The position numbers were made by a program, and so were the translations under genes. Under the pieces are notes generated by a model, which worked only from the letters and a program-made list of their open reading frames with translations, made no database searches and had not been told where the DNA came from. A stretch of 8,018 nucleotides of DNA from Candidatus Poseidoniales archaeon (GTDB lineage Archaea; Thermoplasmatota; Poseidoniia; Poseidoniales; Thalassarchaeaceae), in NCBI GenBank assembly GCA_022447885.1, contig JAKUTA010000048.1, positions 1-8,018 on the forward strand, in the 5' to 3' direction. Position 1 is the first letter of the stretch, and every line of letters begins with the position of its first letter. This document shows positions 1-6,215 of this stretch, one piece after another.

Positions 1-149
1 AGGCTGGCGGTCTGGTCAAGGAAGCGGCGGACTGACCTGCGCAGCACATCGGTCCGGTTGCGCATGCCATCGAATCCGATGCGCCTGTCGATCTCGAGAA
101 TCTCCTCCTCCGTCAGTCGGAAAGAGATCATCACACTCGGCGTTGTCAT
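1..149 (-). CDS. Ribbon-helix-helix (CopG/MetJ-type) transcriptional regulator, partial
   Basis: The first 49 codons are visible; the rest lies beyond the left edge. The translation starts MTTPSVMISFRLTEEEILEI and fits an RHH DNA-binding domain. A short beta strand (residues 5-12, SVMISFRL) would pair in a dimer and contact the major groove. It is followed by helix A (about 13-24), a GFDGMRNR turn (25-32) and a basic helix B (about 33-46). The start is ATG at 149-147; an in-frame TAG at 161-159 rules out a longer form, and Met7 is a less likely alternative because it would cut the strand. No Shine-Dalgarno site is visible, so a short-leader transcript from the TATA-like box at 187-195 is likely. 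What is known: RHH proteins are usually homodimeric repressors, often autoregulated or antitoxins. The target and any C-terminal ligand domain cannot be seen. The fold call is fairly secure; the specific role is unknown. Confidence 0.8.
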   Translation of the reverse strand, partial: MTTPSVMISFRLTEEEILEIDRRIGFDGMRNRTDVLRRSVRRFLDQTAS

Positions 150-175
150 GGTCGGAAGCTACGGTTCGAATCAGG

Positions 176-201
176 ACAAACACTGAAAGTATTTAGTTTG
201 T
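176..201. promoter_or_regulatory. Inverted repeat flanking the TATA box, candidate operator
   Basis: ACAAAC at 176-181 and its exact reverse complement GTTTGT at 196-201 are separated by 14 bp containing the TATA-like box of the RHH gene. A dimeric repressor bound here would block TBP/TFB access. Its position next to an RHH gene suggests autorepression; that is inference, since six-base arms alone can occur by chance. Confidence 0.4.
187..195 (-). promoter_or_regulatory. TATA-like box for the RHH regulator gene
   Basis: On the minus strand these bases read TAAATACTT, an AT-rich archaeal TATA-like element about 40 nt upstream of the ATG at 149. It would place transcription initiation near position 165 and leave a leader of roughly 15 nt. 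It sits between the two arms of an inverted repeat (176-181 and 196-201). This is a sequence match only. Confidence 0.45.
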
Positions 202-202
202 A

Positions 203-223
203 TGACAATCGTCTGACATTCGT
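203..223. promoter_or_regulatory. Tandem direct repeat with 11-bp period, candidate operator
   Basis: TGACAATCGT (203-212) and TGACATTCGT (214-223) match at 9 of 10 bases and begin 11 bp apart, close to one helical turn. They lie just upstream of the RHH gene's TATA-like box. Several RHH repressors (MetJ, for example) bind tandem operator boxes cooperatively on one DNA face, which fits this geometry. Use as an operator is inferred. Confidence 0.4.
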
Positions 224-226
224 ATG

Positions 227-514
227 CTCATGGAATGGGCTCTGAGTCCATCATTCATTGGTTATTTTCACCTAAAGTGGCACAATCTTGATCTGACCAT
301 CGCCGAGCCAGTTCCTAGGCGGGATTCCTGCCCCTCCACGCTCCGCTGGACCATCGGTTAACCATCCTCAATTCCTGAACACCCGCTCCGCGACTACGCG
401 CGCGCCCGCGAGGCTCTGGAAGTTCCATCACTTCCATCCAGGACAGTTGACGACCACCACCAACCATCTGCGGATTGATCCTGTTCGTGAATCGACCGTC
501 GATTTCCGTCCGCA
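227..514. other. Intergenic region without a supported gene
   Basis: Nothing here reads convincingly as a gene on either strand. Its left end is AT-richer than the rest of the window. A 45-codon + strand ORF (224-361) and a - strand ORF running through the tRNA lack family resemblance and start signals. The only structure noticed is a small hairpin at 417-436, TGGAAG pairing with CTTCCA around an 8-nt loop. An unrecognised non-coding RNA cannot be excluded. Confidence 0.5.
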
Positions 515-522
515 TGATATAG
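515..522 (+). promoter_or_regulatory. TATA-like box for tRNA-Leu
   Basis: TGATATAG (515-522) lies 24-31 bp upstream of the first base of the mature tRNA, the usual distance for an archaeal TATA box when transcription starts at or a few bases before the tRNA. Called by position and AT content only. Confidence 0.5.
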
Positions 523-545
523 GCGCAACCTATCAGGGAACGCAA

Positions 546-629
546 GCAGGGGTCGCCAAGCTTGGTCAACGGCGCTGCGTTCAGGTCGCAGTCCTCAGTG
601 GTTCGCAGGTTCAAATCCTGCCCCCTGCA
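546..629 (+). tRNA. tRNA-Leu, anticodon CAG
   Basis: A complete class II cloverleaf can be folded by eye. The acceptor stem GCAGGGG (546-552) pairs with CCCCTGC (622-628), followed by discriminator A629. The D stem is GCC (555-557) with GGC (571-573), and its loop contains the usual GG. The anticodon stem CTGCG (575-579) pairs with CGCAG (587-591) around loop TTCAGGT, giving anticodon CAG (582-584), which reads CUG leucine codons. The variable arm is long (592-604), as expected for tRNA-Leu. The T stem GCAGG (605-609) pairs with CCTGC (617-621) around TTCAAAT. No intron is present and CCA is not encoded, so it must be added after transcription. It is the only RNA gene found in the window. Confidence 0.96.
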
Positions 630-692
630 TAACCCTCATCGAAAAGGACGAACAAATGGTGAGAACGAGAGCCAGCGGCGCGTGGTGAGGGT

Positions 693-700
693 GAAATAGG
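693..700 (+). promoter_or_regulatory. TATA-like box for the TerB-like gene
   Basis: GAAATAGG (693-700) is centred about 25 bp before the ATG at 721. No Shine-Dalgarno match precedes that ATG, so the spacing suggests a leaderless transcript starting at or very near the initiation codon. The box is weak and the call is tentative. Confidence 0.35.
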
Positions 701-720
701 CGGCCCTCCACGACCGCTGC

Positions 721-1170
721 ATGGCACTGCAGTCGAGCCGTGGTCTCTACCTGTTCCTGCGTACTCTGGAGGTGGCTGTGGATGATGATGTCATCACCGA
801 AGATGAGATGGCGATCCTCAACATCCTCTCGAGGTGCCTTGACCTCCCCGATGGGGTGATCGGCGCCTGCTGGGCGGTTGTGCGTGGCTCCATGGCGTCA
901 CCGATCACCTCCGACGAGGAGGCTTCGTGGTCGGGCAAGCGCCTTGGGGATGCGACCTGCTACCAGTCGGCGATCATCGCCGCCCTCGATGATGAGGTCA
1001 TCACCGACGAGGAGATGGCGATGCTCGACTGTCTCCGTAAGGCGATGGGCATCCAGACGAACGAGCACGCGATGGTTGCCGAGGCGGTCCTCCATATGAT
1101 CAACAACGCGGGTGAGGAGAGGCATAGAGACCGGTTCGAAGCGTACCTGACGAGCCACCCCTACCGCTGA
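721..1170 (+). CDS. Tandem TerB-like (tellurite-resistance-type) helical protein
   Basis: A 149-residue protein made of two similar halves. VDDDVITEDEMAILNIL (residues 20-36) and LDDEVITDEEMAMLDCL (89-105) align without gaps at a 69-residue offset. Each is followed by an amphipathic helical stretch. The pattern of small/acidic loop, then I-T/S-x-x-E, then helix resembles TerB-like domains, which are helical bundles that may bind metal through acidic residues; EF-hand-like calcium binding is the main alternative. There is no signal peptide or membrane segment, so it is probably cytoplasmic. The gene stands alone between tRNA-Leu and the large surface protein, 93 bp upstream of the latter. The upstream ATG at 656 is out of frame and soon closed by a stop, supporting 721 as the start. 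The gene is clearly real; family assignment is moderate and cellular function unknown. Confidence 0.75.
   Translation: MALQSSRGLYLFLRTLEVAVDDDVITEDEMAILNILSRCLDLPDGVIGACWAVVRGSMASPITSDEEASWSGKRLGDATCYQSAIIAALDDEVITDEEMAMLDCLRKAMGIQTNEHAMVAEAVLHMINNAGEERHRDRFEAYLTSHPYR
781..1029 (+). repeat. Internal gene duplication, 207-nt period
   Basis: Bases 781-822 and 988-1029 match at 37 of 42 positions, exactly 207 nt (69 codons) apart and in the same frame. Three of the five differences are at third codon positions that keep similar or identical residues. This is the best conserved core of the two TerB-like halves. Confidence 0.8.
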
Positions 1171-1192
1171 GCCGATTCGTTGACATCGTTCT

Positions 1193-1209
1193 CGGCTGCT
1201 GCGCAGCCG
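1193..1209. repeat. Perfect GC-rich hairpin between two genes
   Basis: CGGCTGC (1193-1199) and GCAGCCG (1203-1209) form a 7-bp stem with a TGC loop, 22 nt after the stop of the TerB-like gene. No T-tract follows, so a bacterial-style intrinsic terminator is not supported. It could mark or protect the 3' end of the upstream transcript. Confidence 0.5.
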
Positions 1210-1225
1210 CCGACCTACTAGGCGA

Positions 1226-1235
1226 AACATACAAC
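1226..1235 (+). promoter_or_regulatory. TATA-like box for the surface-protein gene
   Basis: AACATACAAC (1226-1235) is the AT-richest stretch in the gap and lies 28-38 bp upstream of ATG 1264. It would give a short leader that could still include GAGGG at 1259-1263. Position-based call. Confidence 0.35.
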
Positions 1236-1263
1236 ATCACCTGCACCTCGTGTACGCCGAGGG

Positions 1264-4200
1264 ATGCCCATGACCGATGAGGCTGTGAATCGTCGATTGC
1301 CAATCATCCTCGCCCTCGGCCTGAATGTGATGATGCTGCTCGCACTGCTGAGCGTGACCCTTCCAGCCGTACCGGGGGAACTTGAAGCGGGTCCGCGATA
1401 CTCGAGCGCCCAAGTGGCGCTTCTGTGGGGCCAGAAGGTCTCTGGGAGCCAGAGCACGGACAGCGTTGAAGCGCTCGACCTGGATGCTTACGGTAACACC
1501 TACGCGTGCGGCTACTTCTATGGCACCGCCACCTTCGGTTCGATCACGTTGTCAGGACAGAACCAAGAAGGGTTCGTCGGGAAGATCGACCCGTCTGGAA
1601 ACTGGGTATGGGTCCAGAAGATGGGCGGCAGCAGTTCGGATCAGTGCAGGGATATCGATGTCGACGACGGGGGCAACATCTCAATCACCGGTTATTTCTA
1701 CAGCACTGCGTCGTTCGGCAGCACATACCTCTCCGCCGCAGGAGGTTACGACATCTTCGTCGCCAAACTGGACACCAACGGAACTTGGCTGTGGGCGACC
1801 AAAGCCGGCGGCAGCAGTACTGACTACGGTTATGGGGTTGCGATGGACAACAATGGTCGAGTCTACATCACGGGACAGTACTACAGTTCCGGAACGATCT
1901 ACTTCGGATCTTTCACGCTGGCGACTTACAGTTACGATGAGGCATTCGTCGCCGCATTGGACCAGAACGGTCAGTTCATTTGGGCGCAGCGAATGTACGG
2001 CAGTTACTACCAGAGGGGCCGAGGAATCGACGTCAACGACAACGGAGAGATCGCGGTCACGGGGGAGTTCAGTTACCGAATCAACATGGGTGGTAGCTGC
2101 GGTGAGTTGATACCCGGTTACCAATCCAGCAATTACTATCGAATCTTCGTTGCCAGATACACCGCCAGCGGGAGTTGCCTGTGGGCCCAGATGGCCGGCT
2201 ACCTGCAGTCGTCATACAGTTCGTATGGTGAGGACGTCGCCATCTCCAACAACGGCGAAGTCGCAATTGTGGCGAGATTCCAGTACCTGGTGGATTTCCA
2301 GACCAATAACAACAACAGGCTCTTCGCCTATCAGAACGGTAACAACTGGGATTGTATGGTTGCGAAGTACGCCAGCAGCGGAGGTGTTGTCTGGGCGAAG
2401 GCGGTTGGTGGCAGCAGCACAGACTATTGCTATTCCTTGGATATGGACCGGACATCTGGTAACATCACAATTGCTGGAATGTACCAGGGTACGGCATGGT
2501 TCGGGAACACCTACATCGCCAGCAGAGGCGGCACCGACGCCTTCTACGCCACACTGACCCCCGACCCCCAGAATCCATCTGCATACATCTGGAGCACGAT
2601 ACACCACTTCGGCGGAACCAGCAGCGATTACGGCTGGGCAGTAGCTGCCCGGAATGGGACGGTGGCCTACGGCGGATATTTCTACTCCAACGCATATGAC
2701 GACGCCAATCAAGTCACTTTGAGTAGCATTGGTGGATATGATGGATTCCTACTCATCTATGGTGTCGACAGCGACGGTGACGGCGTCGGCGATGGCACAG
2801 ATGTGTTCCCCAACGAGCCTAGTCAATGGGCGGACCGGGATGGCGATGGATTCGGGGACAACCTGACCGGATTGAACGGTGACGACTGCCCCAACACCTT
2901 CGGTAACTCGACCGGCGGGGAGGGACTGTATGGCTGCCCGGACCGAGATGGTGACGGCTGGGCGGACTCTGTCGACATGCTCCCTGATGAACCGACCCAA
3001 TGGGAGGACACCGACAACGACGGCTTCGGCAACAACATGAGCGGCTACCAGGGCGACGGCTGTCCGATGATGTGGGGCAACTCGTGGCGTGACCAGTTCG
3101 GCTGCCTCGACCTCGATGGCGACGGCCAGTCGTTCATGAACGACAACTTCCCGAGCAAGAACACCCAGTGGAACGACACCGATGGTGACGGTTCGGGGGA
3201 CAATTGGGCTGACAAGACATGGAACGTCACCAGGCCGGCGCACTGGCCGGGTGAATGGATCGCCGGTGCCTGGCAGCCCGACCCGTCTCCGCTCGACTGG
3301 GATGACGACGGCTACGAGGATGGTGTACTGGAAGGCGCCTCGCATCCGTGGGATGACTGTGTCTACGAAGCAGGAGACTCCTGGCGCAACCTGATCGGAT
3401 GCCCTGATTCCGATGGCGATGGCTGGTCGGACATCAACGACGAGGTCGATGACAATCCTAGCCAGCACGAGGACCATGATGGAGACGGATTCGGTGATTC
3501 TGCCAACGGCTCGATGTTCGACGATTGCCCGACGCGCTGGGGCAACAGCACGATCGATCGCTTCGGCTGCCCGGACAACGACGGCGACGGACTCTCCAAC
3601 GACAATGATGATTGTCCCACGGTGGCGGGCTTGCCTTCCAACGGCTGTCCTGACCGGGATGGCGACGGTTACGTGGATCAGGCAGATGAGTCAGACGACC
3701 CTGTCGACGATTGCCCGGACGACTTCGGCACCTCGTACATCGACCGCTACGGATGTCCCGATGGCGACGGTGATGGCTGGTCGGACGCGAATGACCCGTT
3801 CCCCGATGACGGCACCCAATGGGGGGATTCCGACGGTGACGGTTACGGGGACAACCCCGATGGGGAGATGGCTGACGATTGCCCGAGCCGCGCCGGCCAG
3901 TCGAGCCAGGGCGGCGTGCTCGGTTGTGAGGATTGGGACCTCGACGGCTGGGCCGACCACATCGACCCCTACCCACAGAATGCCAGCATGTGGTCCGATG
4001 GGGATGGCGATGGCTTCGCTGACCAGCAGGGGACGAACATCTCGGACAACTGCCCTGTGGAATGGGGCAACTCTACCCTCTTCCGACGGGGATGCCCCGA
4101 CATGGACGGCGACGGGGTTCCCGACAACCTCGACTGGGACATCGACGGTGACGGATACCCGAACACCGACGAGATGCGTTCGGACCCGCCCTCAGACCCT

Positions 4201-4713
4201 TACGACTCAGCGGACACCCCGGCGGATCTCGATGGGGACGGCCGCGCCGATAACCTCGAGGGATCTGAGATCTCCAGCAGCTCACTGATGCAGGACACGT
4301 TCGGCAAGGTGGTGACCGGGGCGGTGCTGCTGCTGGTGGTGTTCGCCGTGGTGCTCTCGTTCATGCTGGTTAACACCAATGCAGGTCGCCGGAACACGTT
4401 CGGGCGACTCGAGAAGCAACTGTTCGAAGCAGAAGGATTCGATGGACTCGCAGAGATCGAGGAGGAACTCGAGGAGTTACTCCGCCGAGGCAGCATCTCG
4501 GGCTCGCAGGGGATGCTCATGCGCCAGCAGGTGGATGAGAAGCGTTACGCGCTCGATGAGGAGCTACGCGTCAGCCAGCAGGCACAGTGGTGGGCAGCGA
4601 TGGGACAACAGAACCAGCAGTGGGGTGGATGGTACCCGACATCCGAACAGGCGCAGTGGTATGCCGGACAGCAGGACGCGGGCCAGTATGACCAGTACGG
4701 CGGCCAGCAATGA
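1264..4713 (+). CDS. Large surface protein: beta-propeller, TSP3 Ca-binding stalk, C-terminal membrane anchor
   Basis: A 1149-residue protein displayed outside the cell. Order: R10-R11 and a hydrophobic segment (about 13-35) forming a signal peptide or anchor; a propeller (about 55-499) of seven SBBP-like units, each with an aromatic G-Y-F strand, an F-V-A-K-like strand and an x-W strand; a thrombospondin-type-3 array (502-997) with 18 DxDGDG-like motifs and eight Cys pairs; a membrane helix (about 1016-1036) followed by R1042-R1043; a charged, possibly coiled-coil region (1046-1102); and a Q/W/Y-rich tail (1104-1149). Positive charges after the helix put the tail inside the cell. Many N-x-S/T sequons suggest N-glycosylation. 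Known: TSP3 repeats bind calcium and stiffen; propellers often bind ligands. A role in adhesion, S-layer association or polymer capture is inference. ATG 1270 is an alternative start, six bases after GAGGG (1259-1263). Confidence 0.9.
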   Translation: MPMTDEAVNRRLPIILALGLNVMMLLALLSVTLPAVPGELEAGPRYSSAQVALLWGQKVSGSQSTDSVEALDLDAYGNTYACGYFYGTATFGSITLSGQNQEGFVGKIDPSGNWVWVQKMGGSSSDQCRDIDVDDGGNISITGYFYSTASFGSTYLSAAGGYDIFVAKLDTNGTWLWATKAGGSSTDYGYGVAMDNNGRVYITGQYYSSGTIYFGSFTLATYSYDEAFVAALDQNGQFIWAQRMYGSYYQRGRGIDVNDNGEIAVTGEFSYRINMGGSCGELIPGYQSSNYYRIFVARYTASGSCLWAQMAGYLQSSYSSYGEDVAISNNGEVAIVARFQYLVDFQTNNNNRLFAYQNGNNWDCMVAKYASSGGVVWAKAVGGSSTDYCYSLDMDRTSGNITIAGMYQGTAWFGNTYIASRGGTDAFYATLTPDPQNPSAYIWSTIHHFGGTSSDYGWAVAARNGTVAYGGYFYSNAYDDANQVTLSSIGGYDGFLLIYGVDSDGDGVGDGTDVFPNEPSQWADRDGDGFGDNLTGLNGDDCPNTFGNSTGGEGLYGCPDRDGDGWADSVDMLPDEPTQWEDTDNDGFGNNMSGYQGDGCPMMWGNSWRDQFGCLDLDGDGQSFMNDNFPSKNTQWNDTDGDGSGDNWADKTWNVTRPAHWPGEWIAGAWQPDPSPLDWDDDGYEDGVLEGASHPWDDCVYEAGDSWRNLIGCPDSDGDGWSDINDEVDDNPSQHEDHDGDGFGDSANGSMFDDCPTRWGNSTIDRFGCPDNDGDGLSNDNDDCPTVAGLPSNGCPDRDGDGYVDQADESDDPVDDCPDDFGTSYIDRYGCPDGDGDGWSDANDPFPDDGTQWGDSDGDGYGDNPDGEMADDCPSRAGQSSQGGVLGCEDWDLDGWADHIDPYPQNASMWSDGDGDGFADQQGTNISDNCPVEWGNSTLFRRGCPDMDGDGVPDNLDWDIDGDGYPNTDEMRSDPPSDPYDSADTPADLDGDGRADNLEGSEISSSSLMQDTFGKVVTGAVLLLVVFAVVLSFMLVNTNAGRRNTFGRLEKQLFEAEGFDGLAEIEEELEELLRRGSISGSQGMLMRQQVDEKRYALDEELRVSQQAQWWAAMGQQNQQWGGWYPTSEQAQWYAGQQDAGQYDQYGGQQ
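1426..2760 (+). repeat. Seven-unit beta-propeller repeat region
   Basis: Seven degenerate units of about 60-70 residues can be laid out by eye. Each ends in a tryptophan strand: LLW, WVW, WLW, FIW, CLW, VVW and YIW. Most then carry a G-G-S-S-x-D turn, with some variation. The first tryptophan strand comes before any complete blade and the last blade lacks its own, so the ends appear to complement each other. Confidence 0.7.
2767..4254 (+). repeat. Thrombospondin type 3 repeat array
   Basis: Residues 502-997 of the surface protein contain 18 DxDGDG-like calcium-binding motifs. Many fall in a larger unit of about 55-65 residues: D-G-D-G-F/Y-G-D-N, then D-D-C-P, W/F-G-N-S, G-C-P-D, D-G-D-G-W-S/A-D and finally S/T-Q-W-x-D. 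Eight cysteine pairs (D-D-C-P with G-C-P-D) recur at short spacing, as for local disulfides. A Trp/Pro-rich insert (about 652-680) interrupts the array. Confidence 0.88.
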
Positions 4714-4775
4714 CGCTGTCGTGTCCCCCCGGTGCATCGGCGCTTCTATGAGGAAGGTCCTGAGGTGGCCGGGCT

Positions 4776-4781
4776 AGGTGA
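4776..4781 (+). promoter_or_regulatory. Shine-Dalgarno site deciding the HD gene start
   Basis: AGGTGA ends 4 nt before ATG 4786 and is complementary to the ACCUCC/UCACC part of the archaeal 16S 3' end. The upstream in-frame GTG at 4732 has no such site, so 4786 is preferred. Confidence 0.6.
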
Positions 4782-4785
4782 AGAC

Positions 4786-6108
4786 ATGTCATCCAAGGCG
4801 ATCAACGACACCATCCACGGCGTCATCCATGTCGACGGCGCCTGCAGGGACCTGCTGTCAACACCTGAATTCAACAAACTGAGCCATATCAAGCAACTCG
4901 GTCTCGCCCACCTTGTCTTTCCGGGCGCCCACCCCACGAGGTTCGAACATTCGCTCGGTGTGTCACATCTGGGTGGGAAGATGGCTGATTCGGTCGGGCT
5001 CGACGCAGAAGAGAAGAAACTCGTGGAGACCGCCGCCATGCTGCACGATGTAGGTCACGGACCGTACTCGCACACGCTCGAGCACATCCTGCATGCGCGC
5101 GGGGGGATGGACCACATGTCGGTCACCGAGGGTATCATCACCGGTGACTACGACGTCCTGCGCGGCGACGAGCATCGGGTGTTCCCGCAGCGCAGGAGCG
5201 TTCCCGAGATCCTCGAGAAGCACGGCATGGACCCCAAAGAGGTCGCCGGCCTCATCCGCGGACCTGATGCGGGTGGCAGTGAGCGCGACCTGCTCTACTG
5301 GACCGAGGGCTCAGCGTCGTTCCAGTCCGTCGACCGGACCATGGGCCATCTTGTGCACGGACCGGTGGACTGCGACCAGATGGACTACCTGATGCGTGAC
5401 TCCCACTTCACGGGGGTCAAGCACGGCATCATCGACCATGAGCGGTTGATCGCCTGCTTGGAGCGGCACGCGGATGATGTGGCGGTGACCGAAGGAGGCC
5501 TCTCGGCCCTGGAGGGGATGATGGTGGCGCGCGGCCTGATGTACAGTGCGGTCTACTTCCATCGCGTGACGCGCATCACGGAACTGATGCTGTCGCGGGC
5601 TGTCGAGCGCATGGAGGGCATCGAGGTCGAGCCGATCGACATGCAGCGCATGGTCGATGCAGAGATCTGGCAGGTGCTCGACCAGGCCGGTGACTTCTCG
5701 CGCGACATGCTCACACGCATCAAGTACCGACAGCTGCTCAAGATCGCCGTCAACCGGCGCCAGAAGGAGTTGGAGGACTCCGAGATCGCCCGTCTCGTCG
5801 AACTGGCGCAGAACAGTACACTGCGCCAGGAAATCGAAGCGGAGATCGCCGGGCGTGCCGGCATTCCCGAGGGGTATGTGGCGCTCGACGTGCCGAGCGT
5901 GAAACTGCTGCTCTCCGAGCCGCGCATCGCGCAGGTCGACATCCGCATCATCGGGGACGATGGCGTGACGCGCTGGTTCGCCGAGCACACACCGATCGCC
6001 AAGGCCCTGCGCGAGCGTCAGGTGTCGCAGTCGGCGATGTACGTCGCCACCCTCCCGCACGCCGTTGACAAGGTCGCTGGAATCGCTGAGCGCGTCATTT
6101 TCGCTTGA
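4786..6108 (+). CDS. HD-domain phosphohydrolase, SAMHD1-like dNTP triphosphohydrolase
   Basis: A 440-residue cytoplasmic enzyme of the HD superfamily, predicted to hydrolyse dNTPs to deoxynucleosides and triphosphate using a bound metal. The opening K-x-I-N-D-T-I-H-G motif is typical of the family. RFEHSLGVSHL supplies Arg52 and His55, HDVGHGPYSH supplies His87-Asp88, His91 and His96, and DCDQMDYLMRDS supplies Asp197, Tyr201 and Asp205. These match in order and spacing the H167, H206-D207, H210, H215, D311, Y315 and D319 set known from human SAMHD1. The later M-V-A-R-G-L-M-Y-S-A-V-Y-F-H region (about residues 247-260) also fits the family. No SAM domain is present. An in-frame GTG at 4732 would add 18 residues, but the Shine-Dalgarno site and family start favour 4786. 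It lies 72 bp after the surface-protein gene on the same strand and may be co-transcribed. Substrate range (dGTP only or all dNTPs) cannot be read from sequence. Confidence 0.88.
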   Translation: MSSKAINDTIHGVIHVDGACRDLLSTPEFNKLSHIKQLGLAHLVFPGAHPTRFEHSLGVSHLGGKMADSVGLDAEEKKLVETAAMLHDVGHGPYSHTLEHILHARGGMDHMSVTEGIITGDYDVLRGDEHRVFPQRRSVPEILEKHGMDPKEVAGLIRGPDAGGSERDLLYWTEGSASFQSVDRTMGHLVHGPVDCDQMDYLMRDSHFTGVKHGIIDHERLIACLERHADDVAVTEGGLSALEGMMVARGLMYSAVYFHRVTRITELMLSRAVERMEGIEVEPIDMQRMVDAEIWQVLDQAGDFSRDMLTRIKYRQLLKIAVNRRQKELEDSEIARLVELAQNSTLRQEIEAEIAGRAGIPEGYVALDVPSVKLLLSEPRIAQVDIRIIGDDGVTRWFAEHTPIAKALRERQVSQSAMYVATLPHAVDKVAGIAERVIFA

Positions 6109-6140
6109 ATGCTAATGGCATGGGCCCATTGTGGCTGTGC

Positions 6141-6148
6141 GATAAGTG
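6141..6148 (+). promoter_or_regulatory. Possible TATA-like element upstream of gdhA
   Basis: GATAAGTG lies in the 117-bp gap after the HD gene and would give a leader of roughly 55 nt. The gap also holds the 10-bp palindrome ATGGGCCCAT (6120-6129). The element is weak; its main support is that the gap is long enough for an independent promoter. Confidence 0.22.
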
Positions 6149-6215
6149 TGAAAAGGGGGGTGTGGGTCGGCGATGCCACTTGAAGGCGCATCCGCGACTT
6201 CTTCCCGTCCTGCAT

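Noticed and set aside
163..172. GGTTCGAATC, similar to a tRNA T arm
   Set aside because: The flanking bases do not form a T stem and no acceptor, D or anticodon arms are present nearby.
224..361. 45-codon + strand ORF beginning MLMEWALSPSFIGYF
   Set aside because: No Shine-Dalgarno site, no recognisable domain, and the 3' half is a Cys/Pro/Arg mix typical of a non-coding frame. Its first codons overlap the candidate operator repeat.
463..490. Resemblance to the 5' end of archaeal 16S rRNA (GGATTGATCCTG)
   Set aside because: Only about a dozen bases match and nothing after them resembles rRNA; no rRNA-like structure follows.
315..614. 99-codon - strand ORF through the tRNA region
   Set aside because: Its start lies inside tRNA-Leu on the opposite strand and its composition does not resemble a protein family; a chance open frame in GC-rich DNA.
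447..632. 61-codon + strand ORF ending after the tRNA
   Set aside because: More than 40% of it is the tRNA-Leu itself, including the C-terminal part read from the T arm and acceptor stem.
2749..3477. Long - strand open frame opposite the TSP3 array (242 codons, Val/Ile/Arg-rich)
   Set aside because: The repetitive GAC/GGT codons of the TSP3 motifs make stop-free antisense frames automatically. The frame has no start signal or family resemblance.
1426..4254. Possible CRISPR or minisatellite array because of dense short repeats
   Set aside because: The repeats are protein-level motifs with variable DNA spacing inside one intact reading frame; there are no identical repeats with unique spacers.
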